Assembly (NCBI RefSeq): GCF_036370855.1
Contig: NC_088102.1
Location: 18,209,001 to 18,273,000, forward strand
Length of the DNA: 64,000 nucleotides
Reading direction: 5' to 3'
Source of the DNA: Dromaius novaehollandiae
Lineage: Eukaryota; Chordata; Aves; Casuariiformes; Dromaiidae
Shown here piece by piece: positions 1-8,040 of the stretch. The position numbers and the translations under genes are program-made. A model generated the notes under the pieces. It was not told where the DNA came from. It did no database searches and saw nothing but the letters and a program-made list of their open reading frames with translations. Position 1 is the stretch's first letter, and every line of letters starts with the position of its first letter.

Positions 1-3000
1 ACACCATCTTGCTAATGCTTTTACTTTCTTTTTTTTTTTTTTTTTTTTTGACCTTTCTTTTCGAATAGAGAACGTGATTTCTGAACATTCAAAGCTCAGA
101 ACTTTTTAGTAGATTCTTTTTCCCTTGACACAGTACTGTGTAAATATTAGGGGAAACTGAGAAGTGTTGATTCCTTTAAAAGTCAATGGAAGGTTTATTT
201 AAGAAGGATGGAAGAACTGTATTTATGCATAGAAAATACAGTTCATATTGCATTTCATTTGCAAGAAATAGGTGAAATTCTGTTTGAGAGAATTTTCTAG
301 ACTGGGGATTTGAAAGCAACTCTGAGCTCATTTTTTGGGTGTAAGTTAGAAGTAGTTGCACTGAAAACGGTAGCTTTACTCTGTCTTGAAGCTGGTGTCA
401 GAAAAGAACGAAGCCCTAGAGAAACATGAACCAACAGTGATGCAGTGGGGAGAGGCAAGGTACATAGGGATATGCAACCTTGTTAAACCAACTTTGTCTG
501 TTGCTATGCTAGATCTTACTGTCCCCATGAAACCCAGCCTCTCTTACCTCCTTGGACTACTGTGGCTATGAGAATACTATTACTGGAAGAAGAGAGATTA
601 TTTCAAAATGATGAAGCTCAAACTTTGAGATTTATAAAAATGAATACCCAGAATTAGACTTCCAAAGCCTTATTCAGGTGCCTGAACAATGTGAAGTTGC
701 TTACACCAGGTGTAGTTCCACTGAAGCCCATGGGGCCACATTTGGTGTCAGATATTACTGAAGTAGGATAAAAGTCTTAGTATTTAGCCCTGAGTTTCCT
801 GACTTTGGGAGTTCAGAGTATCTCTTAGCTCCCTTTGACACTGATGAAAGTTATTATCTCAGCTTCTTTGAAAATTAGGTCACTTATTTACAGCTCAGAT
901 CCACAACTGATTTATAGCAGCTTAACAAGTTACCATCTATCAGCTGAACTGCTATAATTGTCCGTGAAATTCTTTTATTGAGGTTTTTAACAAGTCACAT
1001 TCCCTCACAGCTGGGGAGGCTGAGGAGCTCACAAACACTTATTGGCAGTGACTACAGCTCCGTTGACAGGTGTGACTTGCTGAACCACTGTGATCTCATG
1101 TGTGCCTCAGTCCCAATCAGACACCTAAGTAATGATGGAAGAACCAAAATATGGCGCCATATCTTTGCAGATCTCATGCTAGAAGCACTCTGGTCCTTAT
1201 CTTAGAAAACAAAGGAGCTATGCACTATGGTTTGGTTGGATTCCCACCAGAGATTTGACAGATATGTTTTCCTTGTTGGGTGGTGTACCGTCCATGGAAT
1301 CAGGCAGAACAATAAGTAGAGAAAATGTGTTGCACCAAGATTTCTTTGTGTGGAGTTTTACACCTTAACAAAGGCTAAAACTGTGTCGCACACATGCAGA
1401 CCAATTTGGGCACAGAAGTTTAGACTGTGAAATGGATTGGCATGAAATGTGCTTAGCACTTGTGGATGTGAGCAGAAGCAGAAACGTTTACAGCTAGTGT
1501 ACTCTATCCATAGCTGTCTCCTTCTCAAATACAAAAGCAATTGAAAAACGAACACAGTTTCAATTCAGACTGAACTGTGATCTTCTTGCAAAGCTTTGGA
1601 AAGTCAACTGAGATTTCTCCACTGTTGAAATTTTGTCCGGCAACTTCCTTTATTACCAGTTTGGGATCTGCCTGCTTGTCCCAAAGCACGAACCCCAACA
1701 CTCTTGCATGGTGGGAGGGAGGTGCTCAGAGGGGAGCTGTGCTGTCCTCTCATCCAGACCCATGGTAGGCTCAGTCCTGCGGCACACAGGCACTCCATCA
1801 GGCTCAGAAGATGGAGCCTCCCGGTCACACCAGTTAGGAGCTGGCCGCCAGTGTTCTCAGTACTGAGAACAGCTGCCCGAATGGGCCACTAAAACTCTCT
1901 TCTGGGTTTTGGGAGTCTGTCCCTGCAGACCAACACTTTAGAAAATATGTTCATACCTCAAGCAAAAAGAAGAAAAGAAAAAAAAAAAAGCATCTTTGTT
2001 CCCTATGTGCTGTACTGCCTAGAAAAGACTGTCCCAGGCCACTCCAGACACCTCATGGCAGTGAGCAGGGCAGCTTTCCTGAGCTGTGATCATGGAGATG
2101 CCTTATAAACCACACCAGGGAACTGCTCCAGGCTAATAAAATACTGGGTGGAGGGAAAGGGAATGAGGATGGGAATTCTGTAGGCCAGTATTGCCTGGCA
2201 GAGACTATGTCCTTAAGCATTTGTTCGGTGCGCAGTGACAGCCCTGGAGACCGCTGGCTGACAAAAGGTTTTGAAATCACCATCTGCATGTATACACCAC
2301 AAGGATGGGCTTTCATAAACAATCCCAAGCTGAGAATTTCCCCTGAACCAAAATCATTACATATACAAAAGTCTCAAAAATAACAATTTTTTTTTAATTT
2401 CCTTGGAAAGTTGAAACTGGGTTTGAGTGGAGCAAATATGCAGCATCCATTTCTTCAGCCAAGGAATATTCATGTAGACTGGGAAAGCCATGTTCTCGTA
2501 CCTCTCAAACATTCGTCCTGACCAGGAGTATCACTGAGCTGGAGAGCGTTAATCTGATGTGGAAGTACCGCAACTGCGAGAAGAATAAGGGCACACTTTG
2601 CACAGAAACTGTGGAGAAATGAGTCTCTGAGAGGGTGAATCTACTAATTACAATATTATCATATCCTTTCTGCTTGATCCTTACTGAAAATCTTTACACA
2701 GTCAGTTTACATTTATTTGCACTGAAATAGAGCTGGCTACCTCTTACACACTGACCGCTTACACAAGTATTTCATGTGTGATACTGAATCTGCACAAATT
2801 CAGTGTGGATTTAATACATCTGTCTAGAAGTTACTGTGAAATGGCAAATGCCAAACAACCCAAACAAACAAGGCTTTGTAACCAGATCAGTGCTTGCAGT
2901 GCAGGGTATAAAGTGGTTTATTTTTACCGAGCGTAATAGACTTCTTCAGAGATTATGACTTTTTCTGAAATGTCCTAGGAGTATTTCATGACCAGGTTAT

Positions 3001-3260
3001 TGTACTTTTTCTTTCTTTTTCTTTCTTTTTTTTTTTTTTACTGCAACATGTGCAATTCACTTTATGTTCTTGTGCACTTTTTTGAATTTTTATTTTATTT
3101 TGTATGAAAGCCTTTTCATTCACCTCTCCCTTCCCATTATTTATAAAAGCTATTGTGGTGTTAACAGTTTAAATTTGCATTGTTGTAGTAAATAGCAGCT
3201 CTTGAATGTTATATTTCCATCTTTCAAAGTATGAATAAACAAGTAGATTCTGAAGGACTA
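1..3260. other. Non-coding or 3' UTR-like sequence at left edge
   Basis: No coding exon is supported here; the open frames are short and unlike known families. Homopolymer tracts are a 21-base T-run (29-49), an A-rich tract (1963-1989) and a T/C tract (3006-3039). A 74-codon plus-strand frame (2398-2622) has no recognisable product. The segment may be part of the 3' UTR or last intron of a gene entering from the left. Confidence 0.45.
3234..3239 (+). terminator. Candidate poly(A) signal of an upstream plus-strand gene (possibly ASB2)
   Basis: A canonical AATAAA follows a T/AT-rich stretch (3006-3200) that looks like a distal 3' UTR. If it is used, transcripts from the left would end near 3255, tail-to-tail with FAM181A. 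Mammalian ASB2 lies in exactly this arrangement, which is the only basis for the name. No ankyrin or SOCS-box coding sequence was found between 1 and 3234. Another AATAAA at 2135-2140 is in a less typical context. Confidence 0.3.
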
Positions 3261-4201
3261 CCAGCTGTCCTGAATAGCCACATTGAATAACTTAGCACAA
3301 AAATAGCCAGGAAAAGTCTGAATCAGTCCAAGCTTGAACAATTAATAATTTTGAAGGTAATCTCAGGGGTGAGAGAACAGCAAGCATTGCGAGCAAGGAG
3401 ACAGAGTTGCAATTCTTTGCAAATCTTTTGGAAAGTCTCACACATCCCCATTCAGTGATTTCAGTTACCCTTAAAACTTGTCTTCTGTTCATTTGCATTT
3501 TACTGCACTGCTGCTCTAGTTCTTAGGGTGCACCAGAGCACTACCAAAGGCCTAGAGCCTACCCTGGGCTGGTGAGAGAAGTCCCATTTCCTGAAGATTT
3601 TAGGGATTTTAGAATGTAACATCTGTCTGAATCTGAGGGTCAGTACATAAATATCTGTGTGTCAGAGGTCACTTGGAGCAGTCTGGTTCAACCCTTCCTC
3701 TTAACTTAAAAACATACTATTCTACTACATGTAAAGCATACAGCCACACACTTTCAAAATAAGACAGAGTTTAAAAGAAGAAAAAGCAGAACAAAATAAT
3801 TCCAAAACGTTTGAAACTTGGTTTGAACTTTCTTCTTTTTCTGGATTCCTTCAGAAATAAAATTTCTGCAGAAGCTATACACTTTTGCAACTATTTCAAT
3901 TTTGATGGAAATCCATACTCTGGTGTAATATGCAGCACTTCCAAGTTTGTCTCCTGAACTCAGCCAGGAGCGCTTGGCCACAGCGATCACTGCAATACCT
4001 GTGGGTTTTCCATGACCTGCTCTCTCACCCAGCTGGAAATCCAGAGTGATGCCAAGGATGCTACTGTGCAGTGACACCCCTGAGACAGAGTTTAGCATCT
4101 GTATTACAAAAGTGACACAAGGCTATGTATGTGAGAAAATGTTGCTATTTCCATGTAAAGAAATCCCTTTGCTATAGCTCTGCAAATTCAGAGCCATAAT
4201 T

Positions 4202-4223
4202 CTCCCACTGAATTAAAAGGGAG
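4202..4223. repeat. Degraded copy of the palindromic core
   Basis: CTCCC (4202-4206) and GGGAG (4219-4223) are the remaining complementary ends around a CACTGAATTAAAA-like centre. The following GAGTAAGG-like bases also recur beside such cores elsewhere in sauropsid DNA, as I recall. Probably an ancient, very short transposon remnant. Confidence 0.4.
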
Positions 4224-4860
4224 TGCTCTCTCTAATTTCTGTTTGAGTAAGGGAGGGACACAGTCTCCTCATTTCCCTCCCCTCCTCCCCCAAATACAAA
4301 AATCATATCTGCACGTCTGCGTCAGGTGCTAGCTGGGTGCCTCTAACCCTTAGACTTGCTCTTCACCACCCTGCACATTGCATGTAGTCGCAGGCATGTG
4401 CTACCAAAGCCACTTCCTGCTGTCTCTCTCCTGTAAGAGTGGTCTACACAGGCTTGATACACATATAAGGTGCTGATACCAGAGAGAAGGCAGTGAAAAC
4501 CATTTCTGTTGTCACTTTTGGCCTTCTAGACTAGCTCATTACAGCCCTTGATTTCATAGAGGTAAACATGGGTGTGATTCAATGAGAGGTTTAGGAAAAG
4601 AATAAGCTACTTTTGGCCAGAGGGTAGTGTATATCCTAATTAAAGTTGCAACCTGGTTATACAACGCCAAGCCCCATCAGAAGATCCACAACTATTCTTT
4701 AGAAGGCTTTAAATGCTTATTTGCTTATGACTGCATTGTCCTCAAAAGAAGCTGAGCCTGTTTTCCCCCTCAGTGAGATGCAGAGTAAGAGTCCTAGGGA
4801 GCTACGCTAGCTGGGGAATGCGTAGATCAAGGCTGCCTTCTGCTGAATACTGCGAGAAGT

Positions 4861-4882
4861 TCCCATTAACGCCGGTGGGAGC
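4861..4882. repeat. Copy of the palindromic core
   Basis: Reads TCCCATTAACGCCGGTGGGA, with TCCCA and TGGGA ends inverted around the centre. It is related to the copies at 42664-42715 and 52938-52957. Confidence 0.4.
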
Positions 4883-5513
4883 TGGTTCCGCCCTGGAAGA
4901 TCAGAGTCCATTCTCTGGCCTTTTTTTCCCCCATAATATACTTCTCTTGACCTCAGTGATTTACAGTATTTACAATATAAATGAATGGATATGTAAGCCT
5001 GCAATATTAAACCTTTCAGATCTCATGTTCTGTGACTTAGCACTGCATTATCCATGGGCTTTAGAGATGTTTAACTTAATAATATCCCCCATTAGCTTTT
5101 CTAAAGCAACTTCATTAAAGTAATTGAGAAAACACTTTTGTAGTCAGATCTTGTGATTACATCTTAAAATTGGGCAAAATAAAAGATCTCCTCTGCTAGT
5201 CAGAAATCAAGGCAGGCTATGCTATACACTTTTCTACCATACTTTATATTTTTGTATTCAGCAAATTACCTGCTTTGTCATTTGTGCCATTGACACTCAG
5301 AAATTAATTCTGCTTTGTTTTTAGTAGTCTGACACTAGCTAATTTCCCAGCTTCAGAAGACCTGCTGTTGATCTATATCACTCTGAATTGGCAGGGATTT
5401 CAGCCGTCATGTCTAACCACCACTTACAAATAAAATCTGCATCTACTCAGTGGGGCAAAAATAAACAGACTTCATTTGCAGAATGACCAAGATAAAATTA
5501 CCTCCTTTCTTCC

Positions 5514-5519
5514 TTTATT
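5514..5519 (-). terminator. FAM181A: Candidate FAM181A poly(A) signal (AATAAA)
   Basis: The plus strand reads TTTATT, giving a canonical AATAAA on the gene strand about 625 bases after the stop codon. A closer variant, ATTAAA on the minus strand (5950-5945), would give a 3' UTR of about 200 bases. The sequence alone does not decide between them. Confidence 0.35.
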
Positions 5520-6112
5520 TTTTTTAATTCTCTCAATATTTACATATAAGAAGAGCTTAAATCAATTTACAAATGTGGTTTCTACATTAAATACTGTCCT
5601 TCCAGTCTCTTGCATGCCAAAGGAAGTGACCCAAGTATCTTGACTTCTCTGGAATTACTTTAAAGCACAAAAACTGTTTCAATGGGTTTAATTCATTTCA
5701 TTTTACTGCTGTGGCTGCAGGGCAACCCCAGAAAGATGTTCCCACATGGAGGAGGTCTCCTAGGTGTTACAAGTGCAGATTATGAATGGCTCTTAGCCCG
5801 ACTCGCCATGGCTCAAACAATGCACTTCAATAAAAGAGGCCTGATTTGCCTTGCACTTCATGCCACTGGCTTCGTAAGGCTTATTTCTGATTTACACCCG
5901 TGTAGTGAGAGGAGAATCAAGCCCAGATAGATTCACAACCGTTGTTTAATTCACCCCAGCCTGTGCGAGAGGAACCCCGCAATTGCTGCCCGTCTCCAGA
6001 CAGAAACCACCTCCTTCCCCGCGCATCGCTCCGCACCGCGATCCGCTCATGACCAGCGCCTTGACGTTACGTTTCAATTCAGTTTAAGGAGCTATTGTAT
6101 TCAAAGTCACAC

Positions 6113-6142
6113 CCCCCCCCGGCTCTTACCCCCCCCCCCCAG
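6113..6142 (-). repeat. Two G-runs immediately after the FAM181A stop codon
   Basis: The plus strand has a C-run at 6113-6120 and another at about 6129-6140, separated by GGCTCTTA. On the minus (gene) strand the 3' UTR therefore begins with two G-runs of about 8-12 within some 30 bases of the stop codon. Such runs can form G-quadruplexes in RNA and also cause length errors in sequencing, so the exact run lengths are uncertain. Confidence 0.7.
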
Positions 6143-7021
6143 CTAAATATAGCCAAAAACATTGAAAATAGGAGGGGGCACGGCTGGCTTGGTGGGGATG
6201 GGTTTCAAAACCACGGGCCTGTACAGTTTCTGCCCCGTGCTGTCCGCCTCCTTGCAGAAGTGCTGGACCTCCCCTGGCAGCGCCGTGCTTTTCCGCCACA
6301 GCCCCAGGCCCGGGAAGGGCGACGGCGGCAGCGTCCCCGGGGTTTGGTACAGAGGCTGCCCGGGGCACTGGAAGGGGCAGCAGGTCCAGGCAGCCACCCG
6401 GCCAGACACGGGTGGCCCCGGCGCCTTGGCAGGGTCCTTCTCGCCGCCACGCTGCACAGGCTCAGGGGGGCTTTCTGGGCTGGCAGCCTCCGGGCTCCTC
6501 CTGCTTTTCTTCCCCTCGTAAGGAAGAGGGTCTCCGGAGTTTGGGAGCCCGTCCAGGCCCGCGGGAAAGCTCCTGGCCAGCAGGCTCTGCGCCGGCCGCG
6601 GCTCTTCCCAGAAGGAGGCAGGCAGCTGTCTCTTCCTCATCGGCACCTGGTCTGGCCTGGCGGGCTCGGGGTTTTGCTCCTGCAGAACCTGCTCCCCGGA
6701 GAAGGTCTCCTCCACCTCGGCTGTCCCCAGCGCCTTCTCGGCGGCAGCTCTGCAGTGGTGGCTGGAGTCGGGCGCCTCGGGCTGGGGGACGTGACTCCTC
6801 TCCTCCGCGCCCCGCTTCATGCTGCACTCCGCGGACTTGCTGGGGTGGCACCGTGGGATCCTGGAGTACTTCTGGGAAAACCTTTTGAGCTGTTTCTGCA
6901 AATATTTTCTGTGGTCAACCGACCGGCGGCAAGGAGCGGATTTATCCAGAGCCGCTTTGATGTCACTTGAGGCCAGGTTGACGAAATTCAGGAGGGTTTT
7001 TACCTCACTGTCTGATGCCAT
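6143..7021 (-). CDS. FAM181A: FAM181A, TEAD-interacting family protein, complete single coding exon (292 aa)
   Basis: Seen: an uninterrupted 292-codon frame from ATG (7021-7019) to TAG (6145-6143). The N-terminus (about residues 1-55) has the family blocks SSDIKAALDKSAPCRR (18-33) and VDHRKYLQKQLKRFSQKY (35-52), basic and probably helical. A proline- and serine-rich, poorly conserved middle contains VPMRKRQLPASFWEEP (126-141). The C-terminus carries VLKPIPTKPAVPPP (271-284) and ends in IFNVFGY plus I. There is no signal peptide, membrane segment or zinc finger. Start choice: an in-frame TAA lies 11 codons upstream (7052-7054), and the ATG has G at -3 and G at +4. Known: FAM181A and FAM181B bind TEAD transcription factors through an omega-loop like that of YAP; residues 128, 131, 133, 136, 137 and 138 (M, R, L, S, F, W) line up with YAP M86, R89, L91, S94, F95 and F96. 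The paralogue FAM181B has a different N-terminal extension, so this is FAM181A. Inferred: nuclear role, expressed in neural or embryonic tissue. Confidence 0.96.
   Translation of the reverse strand: MASDSEVKTLLNFVNLASSDIKAALDKSAPCRRSVDHRKYLQKQLKRFSQKYSRIPRCHPSKSAECSMKRGAEERSHVPQPEAPDSSHHCRAAAEKALGTAEVEETFSGEQVLQEQNPEPARPDQVPMRKRQLPASFWEEPRPAQSLLARSFPAGLDGLPNSGDPLPYEGKKSRRSPEAASPESPPEPVQRGGEKDPAKAPGPPVSGRVAAWTCCPFQCPGQPLYQTPGTLPPSPFPGLGLWRKSTALPGEVQHFCKEADSTGQKLYRPVVLKPIPTKPAVPPPIFNVFGYI
6599..6646 (-). other. FAM181A: Codons for the YAP-like omega-loop (TEAD-binding motif) of FAM181A
   Basis: These 16 codons encode residues 126-141, VPMRKRQLPASFWEEP. The spacing of M, R, L, S, F and an aromatic matches the YAP/TAZ omega-loop that contacts TEAD. 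A tryptophan (138) occupies the place of YAP F96. The flanking residues are much less family-like, so this is a short linear motif kept in a disordered region. The alignment is by eye and TEAD binding is inferred from the family. Confidence 0.85.
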
Positions 7022-7413
7022 TTCACAGAATGCAGCTTGCGGAGATTTCCATTAAAAGTTTATAATCCTTCTCTTCAAACTTTGGCAAACCTGTGAAACA
7101 TGATGGGCAGATTTAGAGTGCGAAGCATCGAAAAGCACCAAGCAAACTGGGGCGAGATGGGGGGAGGAAGAAACATGTCAAACTTCTCAACTAAACAAGC
7201 GAGTTGTCAGCTCGCTCCCGTGCGGGCAGACTTTGCGAGCGTTGCCCCGCGCTCGCAGCCCGGCGTCCCCGGCATCGCTGCCCAGGCACACGCAGACGCG
7301 GGGATTGGCTTGCTCGTGCCGGAGAGGCCGATGGTTAATCTCGTTAGATAACATTTAAATCACCCGCAGAAGCCTCGGGAGCAATTCCCGCGTCCCCGTA
7401 GCTGAGCACAGGC

Positions 7414-7560
7414 ACTCACCCGGGCGCGCAGGAGGTTGTCTCACCCGCGCCGGCCGCTACTGTAGCACTGCTGAGACGAGCCCCCTTCCCCGGCTAATCT
7501 TGTTACGCAGGTTATACACTACCAACCTTTACAGAAGCAGCCGGAGCCGCGAGTGTTTAG
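7414..7560 (-). other. FAM181A: Possible non-coding first exon of FAM181A with splice donor at 7419
   Basis: On the minus strand the sequence reads CGG then GTGAGTGCC, with the donor GT at 7419-7418, a near-consensus 5' splice site. It lies in the CpG-rich block about 400 bases upstream of the ATG. A plausible acceptor (TTTCACAG on the minus strand, 7098-7091, followed by G) sits 70 bases upstream of the ATG, though its pyrimidine tract is poor. A second donor-like GTGAGA lies on the minus strand near 7445. The upstream exon edge is a guess from the CCAAT positions. An unspliced 5' leader is the alternative. Confidence 0.35.
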
Positions 7561-7624
7561 AAGCAGTTTAGCAAGCACTTGAGTAAGCTGAATGAATATC
7601 GACTCCGTCTAGTTCGGGGGCTTT

Positions 7625-7735
7625 CTCAGGCCAATCAGAAGCCACTTTGCCAAATACAAAGCATCCCAATCAGGCATTAGCCTCCCCGTTCTCACATTCT
7701 TTGCCATCACAAATTGTTGCCATGGGGACAGCCAC
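7625..7735. promoter_or_regulatory. Proximal promoter motifs: paired CCAAT boxes and an X-box-like site
   Basis: CCAATCAG occurs at 7631-7638 and again at 7666-7673, a 35-bp spacing typical of paired NF-Y sites in CpG-island promoters. GTTGCCATGGGGAC at 7716-7729 has a perfect left half of the RFX X-box and an imperfect right half. The group lies just upstream of the CpG-rich block on the FAM181A (minus) side, and could also serve a divergent plus-strand transcript. Motif matches are seen; factor binding is inferred. Confidence 0.45.
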
Positions 7736-8040
7736 AGAAAGACAGCTAATAAATACAACCATTTCCCTGCGATTTCTACCATTCTCCCCTATTCTCTTCA
7801 CCCCTACTAAGGCCTTTTTTTTAAAAAAAGACACAATCCAAAGAGAAAATGCTGATGATGAGCTAAGAAAGTTTAGACACCCTATTCTTTGCACTCCCCG
7901 AAGCTGTCTGGGGGCTGATACTAACCATGCTTCATTGGCACAGGACAATGTAATACGGGGGACCAGGCTAGCCTACTTTTAACCGTTCCCCATCAGAGCC
8001 TTTTTTTTTTTTTTTTTAGGGGAGGATGATGTCAGAAAAA
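7736..8040. other. Upstream flank of the FAM181A promoter, non-coding
   Basis: Moderate GC falling to AT-rich. It contains a T/A tract near 7807-7827 and a 17-base T-run (8001-8017). No coding exon or clear transposon is seen. Confidence 0.5.

Larger units (their letters stand above)
3261..5513. other. Short intergenic segment between candidate convergent 3' ends
   Basis: About 2.2 kb without a supported gene. It holds two degraded copies of the palindromic core found across the window: CTCCC...GGGAG at 4202-4223 and TCCCATTAACGCCGGTGGGA from 4861. A faint CR1-like stretch at about 3670-3720 is too weak to call. Confidence 0.5.
6000..7560. promoter_or_regulatory. FAM181A: CpG-rich block covering FAM181A coding exon and probable 5' exon
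   Basis: CpG dinucleotides are frequent from about 6000 to 7560 and rare in the flanks, with the densest parts at about 6290-6460, 6540-6800 and 7200-7480. The block contains the whole coding exon plus about 540 bases upstream of its ATG. This is the usual appearance of a CpG-island promoter of a developmentally regulated gene. The edges are judged by eye. The GC bias also explains the long chance frames on both strands inside the exon. Confidence 0.75.

Noticed and set aside
2398..2622. Plus-strand frame of 74 codons, tested as a possible last ASB2 exon
   Set aside because: No SOCS-box pattern (no LCR...LPLP...YL spacing) and no ankyrin repeats.
3660..3725. Faint CR1 3'-end-like wording on the plus strand
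   Set aside because: Only a few short words match and no ordered series of landmarks follows.
6095..6970. 291-codon plus-strand frame antisense to FAM181A
   Set aside because: It mirrors the GC-rich FAM181A exon, is arginine/proline/leucine-rich, and resembles no family; FAM181A itself is certain on the other strand.
7058..7063. TATAAA on the minus strand just upstream of the FAM181A ATG
   Set aside because: It would place the start site at about the ATG itself; the CpG block and CCAAT boxes point to an upstream start.
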